This document shows, piece by piece, positions 36,863 through 49,900 of a stretch of 64,000 nt of DNA. The number at the start of each line of letters is the position of its first letter. Positions within the stretch are counted from its first letter, which is position 1. Both the position numbers and the translations under genes were made by a program. The notes below the pieces were generated by a model, which did not search any database, was not told the DNA's origin, and worked only from the letters and a program-made list of their open reading frames with translations. The stretch is from Okapia johnstoni (lineage: Eukaryota; Chordata; Mammalia; Artiodactyla; Giraffidae), in NCBI GenBank assembly GCA_024291935.2, contig CM044311.1:18685001-18749000 (forward strand), in the 5' to 3' direction.

Positions 36863-37589
36863 CGGAAAGCTTTAAAAGCAGTGTCCTAAATCAGTTTGCT
36901 TGTAGTTAAAAAAAAAAAAAAAAATCCTTTTAAATAGGTGATTATTAGCTTGCAAATTAAGCTTTACAGCTGTACACACAAAAAATTAGTGTCTTGGGAG
37001 AACAAATATACCTAACTGATGATTTTCATCACTTCAAACTAGATAAAATTAGATTGCGTGAAAAGCAATTTATTCTACTCAAATCATTTCTTTTTAAAGC
37101 ATGTCAGTCAAAATGTGATCATTGCTTGACCATAAACAAAAGTGAAAGCAAGGATTTTCTCCTTTCCCCTTTGATTCCTCTACACTCTGCTCCTGGCTGA
37201 AGCACCCACAAGGCAACATGAAGAGGCAATTTTTCATAATTTAAAACAAACTAAAAGGAGAACCTAACAAACTTGACTAAGTATTTCTAACAATCATCAA
37301 CTTGCCTTTTGACAAGTACTCAGTGTTACTATTTCTTCTGTTGCTCTTCTGAAATAATTCAGCTTTGTTTATGGGGTTTTCATTTATTTTCTTAAAAAGA
37401 CTAAACTCTCTAACACCTAATTTTAGTTCAGTGGACTCTGTTCTTCCCAAATTGGTATTAATAGTTTTTAAATAAAGTATATGGGAATCACATGTATAAT
37501 ACACCAGATGTGAACTGTCACATTTTCATCTAACCAAATATCCCAGGAATTTGAGACTATCTGTATGCTGGGGAAAAAACTTCTAGAAA

Positions 37590-40500
37590 ACACAGAAATA
37601 TACTGTATAATAGTTTTATTTTTCTCATTTTACTATTTTTACATTTTATGCACAAATATTTTTTATCTGAGTAAAAATAGAAAATAACTGTCTTATGTAA
37701 AATTACAAAAAAAATTAAAACCACAAAGAAATACATAATTGTTATTATGACAGTATAAGTGTCTTTATTTAAAGAGTAAAAATGTATGCAAAAATCCTCC
37801 TCCCTCTTACAAAAGATTGAGAATATTTTTTTCTGGCAGCAAGTGAAATATCACTGAAATATCAATATTTTTATACCCTCTAGATATGAAGACATTAAGT
37901 TAGTCACAGGTTATTTTGAAATTATGAAATTTAAAACATTTTTGTGCTATTTCAAAGGTACATTAGTTCTTTTTGAAAGGCAGTAGCATAAAATGATGAA
38001 TATGAAAAACAGCAGACCTCAACAAAAATATTTGGAGGCACAACCCTTTAAAGAAATATCATACTTGAATTTCACCATTTATCAGGGGCAAAAAAACAAT
38101 CTTTCCCAATTAACTGACATGGACTGACAAAAATAAAAGTGATGAGTTAATCCATGTGACATCAACCACACAGTAATTTTTCCTGATCTGTTTGATTTTC
38201 TGATGCCAACACAAATTCCTAAACTTCAGGCTAGCAAGACATGTATGAAAACTGGCTCAATGAGAATCTCATGTGGAAAGTTTTAAAACAAAAATGAATA
38301 CTTCATCATTTTTATACTTATATGGCATAGAAATGACCAATAATTTTATCTTTCGTCCTCTGATATACTAACTATAAATTCTCCTATGGAAAATTTATTC
38401 ATAATATCAGAGCAAAGCATGAACAGCATAAATCATATTTTCTTTCAAAATATAGGTTATCTTTCACTAAAAGAAAAGACTACTGGGCTTCTGATAACTG
38501 CAACCTCAATAAGCACAATGGACATAATTTATAAGCTGAGACAAAGTAATGGAAGTTTCTTGAATCAACTGGGGAAATTAGTCTTATTGCTTATGGTGCA
38601 TAAAATGATGCTGAGAGGCAAAGAAAAAAGAAACAGCATCAGATCATGTTTGAGAACTGACTGTTCAAATGATAACAAGGAATAAAAGAAAAGCTGCAAA
38701 AGGAAGAAAATGAATAGAATTTTTTTTTTTTAAGGTATCTGAGGAACACAGGGGAAAAATAAAAATAGAAATAATAGATTGATTTTTAGAGATCTAGGAG
38801 AATTCCTTGCCTTAAAATATATACACATATAGTTGAGATATAACGGCAATCTGTCATCTTAGCTAAAACTTTAACATAGTGTCTCCCTCAAAGTATTTTA
38901 AGTCAAAAGTCAATAATTTTAAGCTCTTGATAATATAACAGAAAAGTAGACTTTATCATTATTATTTTAAAACTGTAACTGACTTGTCAACTTCCCAGAC
39001 CGTAAGAGGATGGTGAAAAACCCTCTTTTCAGCTACCTGTTACCTGAACTAGAACATCTCTGTATCATATTGCAATTCTACCCAGATATTCTTGCAATCA
39101 CAGCATTCAAGCTGAACTAATAGTTTGTCAGTCGATTCTGGGTTTATAAAAAGGTAAAAATGGAAATTACAGATTTTATTCTTTCTACTGCTTGGTATTA
39201 AAGGACTTCAACATAATACAATAATATAAGTGAACTGACATTACATGTTGTAGTCCCACAGTGTAACACTTAATATTATGATCTGAAGTTATCAGAAAAG
39301 GAGGTCATACACACCTCCCCCTCCTCTCTCTTCCTAAGATCCCTGCCTCTTATGGTTCTTTACAAACCACTATTTAGTACTGGGCATAGCAACTGCCAAC
39401 AATGCCTCCTTGCATTACTGTAGCCCTTTCCTCCTAGTTAGTTAAATGCATTAAATGAGCTCTTATAAAGCTGTTTAGGGGATGGATTTAAAGGAGATGA
39501 TGAAGGAGAAGGTACATAAAGTAATATTTGAGAATCAGTCTTCTGTTATAAGAGGATTAAAGTATCTGATATCATGACTTGCGCATGATACCTTAAAACA
39601 AACACAAAGAGAAAAAAAGTAAGGAAACTAAGCAAAGCAAGCAAGAAAAAAAGACATTTCTAGCCATTTCTGTTCAGTGTTGGCTTATAGTAGGTAAACA
39701 GTTTCATGTACGTAAGAATTATTTAATTTTTAAAGGATTTCTAAGTGAGTTTTGAAATATCACCTTTTGAATATACGCCTTTGTTTATATGTGTGTACAT
39801 ATATGTGTGTGTGTGTGTATAAGATGGCCTACTGGACATGTATACAGATATTTGTACACTCACATATATAATATTTAAAGGAAAAAATTAAGTAAATGGG
39901 AAATTTTAAGAGAAGACTGCCTGTACTGGAGGTCAAATTTTCCTTTTAGAACTATTTGCAAGTAATTTACTCATGTCTTGAAAGATAAAGTACTGCTGAC
40001 TGATTTAAAGTCTTCATCAGAAACACAAGACTATGAAAGCTGTTTTGTGTAATAAACCAGCACTACAGGATAATTAATTTTAAAAAAAAAGGGAGCCATA
40101 ACAAACCAAACTAAACCAAAATTTTATTTTTGGTTGAGGTATACTTTTTCAGATTTTTAAATCTCTGACAGGAAAAACAGAGATCATCTGAGAATTTTTG
40201 TAATAGTTGGTTTATTAAGATTTAATGTCTCTCTTATAATAATTTAAATTCTTGGCCTGACATTATGAATAATCTATACAGTAAATCCTTAAAATTGGCT
40301 TTTGAGTAAAGCCAGATTTAAACCTGGATCTCTTTCTTCAGCACTCCTCTTCTGCCAGTCTTTTTTTACTGTCTTTTACTTGCAAATACATAAATTATTT
40401 TAATAATGTGATACTCTCAGTAATTTTATTAATATTATAATTTTATTGGATATGACTACTTTAGCTCTGCTTGATTAGATGAAACAGGCATACATGCTTC

Positions 40501-40956
40501 AGCTGTGAAAAATTCCATTTTCTGGTTTTTATGTAAAGCAACATCTAAAGCAGCAGAGAGGGGAAACAGTTATATTTTCAAAAATATTAATAGTTAAGCC
40601 AGACTGTTTCCTGGAGATACTTCATTTATTTTTCATCTTCAGATGCTACCGGCTATTTTTGGTAGGGCTAGACATTAATACTGACCAGTTTAGCTTTTCT
40701 GACTGTTAACAAACTATCCCACAATGAACCAGCCTAAAGACATTGTGGTGATTGTTTAACATACACATATTCTAAAATATATGCTCAAAGTAAAAAGATC
40801 CAAATTCACAAGAGTATGAAATATTTATAAAAAAAATCATGCATCAGATTGTACAGTCTAGAAATAAAGAAGATTCAAATTCAGTAATAAAGGGACGAGC
40901 AATACTTGTTGCTCTAACATTTTAGAAAGACCTTGGACTCCCAGAAGGTCCTGGGT
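37590..40956 (-). other. GABPA: Probable GABPA 3' UTR
   Basis: About 3.4 kb of AT-rich sequence follows the stop codon and is nearly free of ruminant SINEs and LINEs, in contrast to everything to its left. The length is close to the long 3' UTR I recall for human GABPA. A minus-strand AATAAA (plus tttatt, 37615-37620) is a plausible distal poly(A) signal, with another at 37764-37769. Several others occur nearer the stop, so alternative ends are possible. A short TG/TA microsatellite lies at 39783-39822. The exact end is inferred. Confidence 0.55.
37615..37620 (-). promoter_or_regulatory. Candidate distal poly(A) signal of GABPA
   Basis: AATAAA on the minus strand, about 3.34 kb after the GABPA stop and just before the repeat-rich flank. 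It was chosen by position only. A second AATAAA at 37764-37769 is an alternative. Confidence 0.3.
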
Positions 40957-41185
40957 TCAATTATCCTTGTCTGTCTGCAGGGATGCAGTAGCCAGGGCTA
41001 CTGTTGCAACTGGCTGGGCAATTCCATGCAGCTGCATCTTTGCAAGTTTCTTCTGTTCACATTCTGTGACCAAACGGTTCAACTCTGCTGCACTGTATCC
41101 GATAAGAGTCTTCAAGTCACAGACAAACTTGTAGACAAATCTCTTGCCTTGAACTTTACAAATCATGTCCCCATCGTAATAATAC
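40957..41185 (-). CDS. GABPA: GABPA terminal coding exon, residues 379-454 and stop
   Basis: The coding part (229 nt) begins by completing Arg379, then [20 protein letters not shown] (end of the ETS domain), the C-terminal helices that contact GABPB, and ends LQTDKDN-TGA at 40959-40957. I recall TEKDN in human. The exon continues into the 3' UTR. Confidence 0.97.
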
Positions 41186-44100
41186 CTTTAAAAAGAGAAA
41201 ACTACATTACGACCATATAAAAATTTTTTTAAAAAATCTGGACTTCTTACAATACTTCACAGATTATTCCATAAACAGAAGCCTAGTATTATATCTAACA
41301 CAACAGCAACTAACAATGAGGTTATAGAGAAATATTTACTGCTGTTATCCAAAGGAACTTTAAATATTAACTAAAATTTCAAAGCTAAGTACTCTAAAAT
41401 TTTATGTACTAAATCTTCAAAACATATTCTCAAAAATTATGCTGAAACACTGAATTTAAAAATAGACATTATAAGCAAAAGCAAAAAACCTTAGGAGCAG
41501 TAACAGAATCCAAGAACAAGCAGTCTGAATCAGAATGCCAAGATTCAAAACCTCACGTCTTTCCTGTGACCACAGGAAAGGCACATTTGTTTGCTATAAG
41601 CTTGTATTCCTCATTTATAAAATGAGATTTAAAAGAGTATGGACCCTAATAGAATTATTGAAGATTAAAAGGATTATCTCTGTCAAGTGCTCAGCACACA
41701 ATGACTAGCACATATACCCCACTATGAAATAGAAGCTATGGTGATAATTAAGAACCTATGTGGTATGAATAAAAAATTTTAATATACATATTCTCTGGTT
41801 GTTGGAATGTCCATTTTTCCGTCTCGTACAGAATGCTTTATTACATATCTATGCCTTCATCTTTATCATTTTAATATATTAAAGTCTCTCCTTCCAGAGA
41901 AATTCTCCAAACCAATAGGGGAACCTCAAAACTGTAAGCAAAAGGGTTAAAAAAAAAAAAGAAAAAATACAGAGGACCAGAACAACAGAAAAGAGGAATT
42001 CATAAACAGTTTCTAAAGCTACATAGGTTGCTGCTGCTGCTGCTGCTAAGTTGCTTCAGTCGTGTCCGACTCTATGCGACCCCATAGACAACAGCCCACC
42101 AGGCTCCCCAGTCCCTGGGATTCTCCAGGCAAGAATACTGGAGTGGGTTGCCGTTTCCTTCTCCAATGCGTCAACATGAAAAGTGAAAGTGAAGTCGCTC
42201 AGTCGTGTCTGACTCTTCGTGACCCCATGGACTGCAGCCTACCAGGCTCCTCTGTCCATGGGAGTTTCCAGGCGAAAGTACTGGAGTGGGGTGCCATTGC
42301 CTATAGGTACACTTGGGGAAATCACTCTAGAAGCCTGGTTTATGGATGTAAAACAGACTGGAATTATACTTACTTTGGAAAAGACTTTATTTACCCCTAT
42401 GCACTGCCTGGTGAGGTACAGTCCATGGGGTGGCAAAGAGTCTGACATGACTGAGCAACTAACACTCAAACACACATGTGCACTGCCAATTCCAATTAAC
42501 AGGAAAAAAGGTAAGTCAAAACTGGGCTGGCAGATTTTGGAGACTTTATCTTAAAACTGTACTGCCCATTTGTGTGCATTTGCACTCATTTGATGAAGAG
42601 CTGTTACAAAAGAAACAACTACATGCAAAAGTACGGGTGGTATAAACCATCACATTTAGTAGGACTTTATTATAAAAATAACTCAGTGTAACCAAAAATC
42701 CATTAACGAAAAAACTACATGCAGTAAACTGTCATCTCTCCCTAATTCCAGAACAGCTAAAGTATAATGATTATGTCCACTTTCCCAGTAAGAGATGTAA
42801 CACATTGGGCATAGTCTTGTATCTATTTTTTTGTCAACTACATTAATACAGAATTATATCAGCCCACAAACTACCAACAGCTTGTCATCCAGTTAAAATA
42901 CTGTAGGCATTTTGATTTAAGTGAACAGCTCAGTGACTTATTACAAAGTGAACATTCATTCACCTGTTAACTATGACTCTGGTCAGGACACAGAACACTG
43001 TGTGCACCCCCCAGCTCCTCCACAGCCCCTCTCAATCATCACCCCTCCCCTGCTCTAAAAGGTTACACAATCCTAGTTCATGGTAATAATTTCATTGCTG
43101 CTTTTGTATTCTTATCATCCAAACATGTATCTGTAAGTGCTGTAATTTAGTTTTGCTGTTATTTGCATGCTAATATATAAATTCAGTATACACTCTTTTG
43201 GGTCTGGATTTTTTTCACTGAATATTATGTTTGAGAGGTTCACCCATATAAGTGCATTTTCATGGATACACAGTATTCTATACTATATCACAGTTTACTT
43301 ATTCACTCTACTGTTGCAAGACATTTGGGTGGTTTCTGATTTTGTGCGTGCTTGCATGCTCAGTCACTTCAGTTGGGTCCGACTCTTGGCAACTCCATGG
43401 ACTACAGCCTGACAGGTTACTCTACCCATGGGATTTCCCAGGGAAGAATACTGCAGCAGGTTGCCATTTCCTACTCGAGGGGATTTTCCCACCCCAGGGA
43501 TCAAACCTGTGTCTCCTGCATTGCAGGCAGGTTCTTAGCCACTGAGCCACTGAGGAAGCCCCTTCTGATTTTGGGATGTTATAAATAAGGCTTCTATAAA
43601 CATCCATATGAATATATATGTACATTTTTGTCTGGTAAGTCCTTAGAAGATCAACTGCTAGGTTATTGGTCACAGTTTACACTCCTACCAAAAGTGTAGA
43701 AGCATTCCCACTGCTACATATCCTCACCAACACTTAGTACAAGCAATTCTTTTCATTTTAGCCACTCTTGGATGTGTTGTTGTACAGTTGCTAAGTTGTG
43801 TCCAACTCTTGGCAACCCCATGGACTGCAGCATGCCATGCTTTCCTGTCCCTCACTATCCCCTGGAACTTGCTCAAACTCATGTCCATGGAGTCTATGAC
43901 ACTATCCAACCATCTCATCCTCTGTCGTCCCCTTCTCCTCCCACCTTCAATCTTTCCTAGCATCAAGGGTCTTTTCCAATGAGTCAGTTCTTCGCATCAG
44001 GTGATCAAAGTATTGAAGCTTCAGCATTAGTCCTTCCAATGAATATTTAGGGTTGATTTCCTTTAGGATGGACTGGTTGGATCTCCTTGCAGTCCAAGGG

Positions 44101-46927
44101 ACTCTCAAGAGTCTTCTCCAACACCACAGTTCAAAAGCATCAATCCTTTGGCACTCAGCCTTCTTTATGGTCCAACTCTCACATCCATACAAGACTACTG
44201 GAAAACCACAGCTTTGACTAGATGGACCTTGGTCAGCAAACTGATTGGCCATTTGGATAATCTCTAAATTTTTCCTAATTTCCTATGGATCTGTAAGAGT
44301 TCTTTAATTATTTCAGGTAAGAGTCTTACATCAGATATATGTGCCTAACTTTCACTCTCTTAGTGGTTTCTAATGGCCAGAAGTTCTTAATTTAAATGTA
44401 GTCCAATTTATTGATCTTTTCCATTAGGTTAGTGCTTCTGGTTGTATTTAATGTCTTTTCTCATCTATTAAAGTCAAGAAGGCATTTCTAGATGCTTCCC
44501 TATTTTACTTTCACAATTTAGAGCTACAAGTTACATAGAATTGATTTTCAGTATGCTATGAGGAAGGGGGTCAATATGGATAGTCAACTGTCCCAGCACT
44601 ACTGACTAAAATGTAGGTCTCTTCCCTACTGCCATCTTTAAATCAAATGTTCCTATATTTTTTGTTCTATTCAGGTTATCAATTCTAATCTTGGGTCTTC
44701 TGTCTAGCCTAAGCAAATGGCACACTGTTTTACTGTTACAGTGAGTCTCTATATCCTGTAGAGCAAGTCTGTCCAGTTTGTTAATCTTCTTCAGGTGTCC
44801 TGGTTCTCATGACACTTTATCAATTCAGTTCAGTCGCTCAGTAGTTTCCGACTCTTTGTGACCCCATGGACTGCAGCACACTAGGCCTTCCTGTCCACTG
44901 CCACTTTACATTCACATATGAATTCTATAATCATCTTGTCAAGTTCTATGAAAACACTTATTCAGGCAGCTACTGCATTGAAACTTAGGCCAACTGTGGA
45001 CAAGTGACATCTTAATTATTAATTCTAATAATTCATCTGTAATTTTGAGGGGACTTGCGTGTACACAATCACATCAACTGTCAAAAATGATGGTTTTAAT
45101 TCTGATTACACAGGAAGGATCTTTAGATTACTCAGTGTTTGACACTGAGTAATAAGTATACTGAAAATAAAGCATTTTAGTTACTTATATGTGCTAAGGA
45201 AAACAAACTGTCATTGTGGAAAAGAAAAATTATCATGATAAACTAGGTAATAGTACTTGAATGCCATGATCCTGTAACAAGGAATACTGATTTAACCAGT
45301 ATTCCACATAATTATATAATTATACTGGGATGAGGGGATAGAAAGGTTGCGAGAGGTAAACCATATTCTGTGTGAAATACACAGAACTGCTTTATCAAAT
45401 TCACTTCCAAAAAAATAGACATAATTCCTACATGTCCTACTTCTCAGATACTTAAGTGCACATACTGAATTTCCATCACTGTAGTAAGCATAAATTCTGA
45501 CAGTAATTACATCAAAACTTTCGTACTATTTATGAGAAATTATAAACAATTATTCTATTTCAACCCAATTGATGAAAAAGTTTCAATATTCAGATTTAGG
45601 CTGACTGGGGGAAGGAAAAAGAGAAATGGGTTAACATTTTGCATCTAATTATAAAAATTGACAATATGTACGTATTTACTAGAGTTTACAGACACTCAAT
45701 GCACCTATGCCAAATGACAGCATCTCTGTTAATAAAAAAAAAACAGAAACCTCAAAGATTAAATATGCTGGTTTTAAACAGAGTGGTGTAATCAGGTTTT
45801 TAATCAGGTAAAAACAAATAATCTAGAATCATCTTTTTAAAAATTCTACATATCTCAAATTACTACTAAAAATCTTTTTAAGAAGTAATTTTTGAGATAA
45901 ATGTGAACATTTTTAGTTTTATTTATAAAAAGAAAACATAAGTCAAGTATTTTAACATCATTATATAACAATGTTTATACAAATAAGAAGCCATTTTTAA
46001 GAAACAAGTGATTGATACTTTTAAAATGCTTACCTTAATGCACGACTAAGTTTCTCATAGTTCATTGTAGGTTTGTTTTTACGTTGTCCCCATTTCTGTG
46101 CAACCAGTTCGGGCTGATTTAGCTTAAATTCTCCTTCATCACCAACCCAAGAAATGCAGTCTCGAGCATCCTTGTCAGTAAGAAGTTCTAGCAAAAACTG
46201 CCACAGTTGGATCTGGCCATTGTTTCCTAGAAATTGACAAGAATGACAAGCCTGACCACAATGCTATGGATTTGCAGAGGGCAAAAGACAACAAACAGGT
46301 CCTTTGGTTCATATCTCAGCCACATGAAAAACATAAACTTCTTTTTACAAATGCTATCTAAGTATTTGCAGAAAAAAATGTCCTCAGATAGCAGAGGAAT
46401 AGGACGGGGAGACCACTTTCTCCCCCATAAATTCATCGAAAGAACATTTGAACGCTGAGAAAATTCCACAAAACAACTTCTGAACACTGGCAGGGGACAT
46501 CAAGCACCCAGAAAGGCAGCCCATTGTCTTCTAAAGAAGATAGGACAAAATATAAAAGATAAAGAGAGACAAAAGAGTTAGGGACAGAGACTTGTCCCAA
46601 GAAGGGAGTTTTAACAGAGGAGAAGTTTCCAAACACCAGGAAACCCTCTCACCGGCAGGTTTGTGGGGAGTTTGGGAATCTCAGACGGCAACATAACCGG
46701 GAGGAAAGAAAAATAAATAAATAAAACCCACAGATTACGTGCCTAACAGCAATTCCTAGCTGAGAAGTAGCCCAGATGCTGGCATCTGCCACCAGCAAGC
46801 AGGGGCTGAACAGGGAGGCATGGGCTGCACTGCTTAGGGTCAGGACTGGGCCTGAATGCCCTGAAGGCAATTTGTGGAAGCTAACCTGAGATAACCCAAA
46901 CTGTGGGATAGCCAGAGAGAGAGAGGG

Positions 46928-46960
<33 letters not shown>

Positions 46961-49900
46961 ACATTCCCACGAAAAGCCCTAACTTAAGGCACTGCCAGCC
47001 CACTCAAAGAACAAAGAACTGAGTGAATACCAGAGAGCTAGCAGGCTGCGGACCAGCCCATCCCCTGCTGGAGGCAGGGAAGCAGGTGGGCACCAGCCAG
47101 AAACAGAAGGCAAGGGGTAAACTCGGCCCCAGAGACGGCATCCTCTACCAAACTGCGAGCAGGCTCCCAGTTGCTAACCAAGACTTCCTGGGATTCTGGA
47201 TGGTTGACATCTGCAGGGAGGGTCGCAGCCAGAGATCAGCTCCCCAGAAGAGACACACGGCACACCTGAGAGGAACCGAGCATCTGGGACAGGGGAGGTG
47301 ATAAGACACACCCCGCACCTGGAGAGAGTGTGCTCGCCAAACACCTGGTCGCCTGAGCTGCTCGGACCTGGGAAGGGCACAAAACGCAGGCCCAACTGAG
47401 TCTGCGCATTTGTGGAGTACCCAAGACCCTGAACCTGAGCGGCTTAGACCTGGGAAGTGCATGCAACCCAGGTGAGCGGGGGCAAACTCAGTGTGGCTGA
47501 GACACTGCGAGCACTCCCCACACACGCCAGTGATATTTGTTTGCAGTGTTCCTCTCTCCCCACAGCACAACTGAACAAGTGAGACTAAATAAGCGACCAC
47601 CTTCGCCCCCTTGTGTCAGGGCGGAAATTAGACACTGAAGAGACCTGCAAACAGAACAAGCCAAAATAAACTGAGGGAACTGCTTTGGAAGTGACAGGTG
47701 CAACAGATTAAAACCCTGTAGTTAGCACCGACTACATCGGAAGGGGCCTACAGATCTTGAGAAGTATAAGCTGGAACAAGGAACTATCTGAAACTGAACT
47801 GACCCACACTGCTCACGACAGCTCCAGAGAAATTCTTAGACATATTTTTACTATTATCATTTTTTAAATTAAAAAAAAAAATTTATTTTTAAGGTCTCTA
47901 TTATGCCTTTAATTTTCATTCTTATAACCTACTATTTACCTTGCAAAAAAAAAAAGACCCTATTTTTAAAGCAAACTTCATATATATGTTTTATAATTTT
48001 TGTGATTCTGTTTTGTTTTTTTAATACTGTATTTTTGAGAGTCCAACCTCTACTCTAGATTTTTAATTTTTGCTTTTTGGTATTTGTTATCAATTTTGTA
48101 CCTTTTAAGAATCCAAGCTTCAGTACCCATTTCTACTTAGGAGTGTAATTATTGGCTGGATTACTCTCTCCCCCTTCTAACTCCCCTTTTTCTCCCCCAG
48201 GTCACCTCCATCTCCTCCCTCCCCCTTCTCTTCTCTACCCAACTCTGTGAATCTCTTTGTGTGTTCCGGGCTGTGGAGAACACTAAGGAAACTGATTACT
48301 GGCTAGATCTGTCTCCTTTTGATTCCCCCTTTTCTCCTCCTGGTCACCTCTATCTCCTTTCTCCCTCTTCTCTTCTCTATGAAACTCTGTGAACCTCTCT
48401 GAGGGTTCAAGACTGTGGAGAGCACATAGGGAATTGATTACTGGCTAGCTTGCTCTCGCCCCTTTTGATTCCCCCTCTTCTCCTCCTGGTTACCTCTACC
48501 TTCCTCTTCCCTCGTCTTCTCCATGTAGCCCTGTGAACCTCTCTGGGTGTCCCTCACTGTGGAGAATCTTTTCACCATTAACCTAGATGTTTTATCATCA
48601 GTGCTGTATGGATGGAGAAGTCTTGAGGCTCCTGTAAGAATAAGACTGAAAACCAGAGGCAGGAGGCTTAAGTCCAAAACCTGAGAACACCAGAGAACTC
48701 CTGACTCCAGAGAACATTAATTGATAACAGCTGAGCAAAAAGCCTCCATACCTACATTGAACCCAAGCACCACCCAAGAGCCAACAAGTTCCAGAGCAAG
48801 ACATACCACACAAATTCTCCAGCAACACAGGAACATAGCCCTGAGCTTAAATATACACGCTGCCCAAAGTCACACCAAACCCAGAGACATCTCAAAACTC
48901 ACTACTGGACACTTCACTGCACTCCAGAGAGAAGAAATCCAGCTCCACCCACCAGAACACCAACGCAAGCTTTCCTAACCAGCAAACCTTGACAAGCCAC
49001 TCTTCCAACCCCACCCACAGGGAGGAACCTCCACAATAAAGAGGAACCACAAACTGCCAGAATACAGAAAGGCCACCTCAAACACAGCAATATAAACAAG
49101 ATGAAAAGGCAGAGAAATACTCAGCAGATAAAGGAACATGATAAATGCCCACCAAACCAAACAAAAAAGGAGGAGATAGGGAGTCTACCTGAAAAAGAAT
49201 TCAGAATAATGATAGTAAAAATGATCCAAAATCTTGAAAACAAAATGGAGTTACAGATAAATAGTCTGGAGACAAGGATTGAAAAGATGCAAGAAATGTT
49301 TAACAAGGACCTAGAAGAAATAAAAAAGAGTCAGTCAATAATGAATAATGTAATAAATGAGATCAAAAACACTCTGGAGGGAACCAACAGTAGAATAACG
49401 GAGGCAGCAGATAGGATAAGTGAGGTAGAAGAGAGAATGGTATAAATAAATGATGTAGAGAGGAAAAAAGAATTTAAAAGAATGAGGACAACCTCAGAGA
49501 CCTCTGGGACAATGTTAAATGCTCCAACATTCGAATCTTAGGAGTCCCAGAAGAGAAAAAGTCCATATTCACATTTTCATACAGTGAAATAAAACAACAC
49601 ATACATAATTGACAAATTTTATAAATATCAGATGATAATACAAAAATACCTGTTCTGTTTCCAGGTGAACTCCTATCTTCTCCTGAAATCCTCGGAGCTC
49701 TTTGTACTTTAGCTGCCTTTGCACTACTATTTATAGCTTTAATGGCAGTTGGTGTAGCTGACTGCACTGATGCTGGAATAATCTGCACAGCTGCAAAGCA
49801 AGACAAGGGGAAAAATTTTTTTTTTCTCCTTCCAATACAAATAGAGAAAAAACTACTGAAAGGAAATAAAATGCAATTAGTTTAACTGATGCCTCTCTAA

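Larger units (their letters stand above)
42960..45060 (-). mobile_element. Old L1, minus strand, interrupted by three insertions
   Basis: 3' region at 42960-43344 and 43574-43777 (ttgggtggtttctgatttt, cactcctaccaaaagtgtag), then ORF2 antisense at 44241-45060 (tggccagaagttcttaattt, tcatcttgtcaagttctatg). Same strand as GABPA, within its last intron. Confidence 0.65.
46241..49606 (+). mobile_element. Ruminant L1, 5' UTR and start of ORF1 only (3' truncated)
   Basis: Text such as tgtcctcagatagcagagg (from 46379), agaaaggcagcccattgtct and caggtttgtggggagtttg is ruminant L1 5' UTR, followed by ORF1 at 49101. Recognisable L1 ends at about 49560, early in ORF1, and there is no ORF2 or 3' UTR. Antisense to GABPA, filling nearly the whole intron. 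Exact boundaries are uncertain. The coordinates use the candidate duplication aattgacaa (46232-46240, 49607-49615); the L1 start could be as late as about 46370. Confidence 0.75.

Noticed and set aside
38386..38685. 99-codon plus-strand open frame
   Set aside because: It lies antisense within the GABPA 3' UTR, has no recognisable domain, and its composition is that of AT-rich noncoding DNA.
47145..47600. 151-codon minus-strand open frame and overlapping frames
   Set aside because: These are antisense frames within the GC-richer L1 5' UTR, not a gene.
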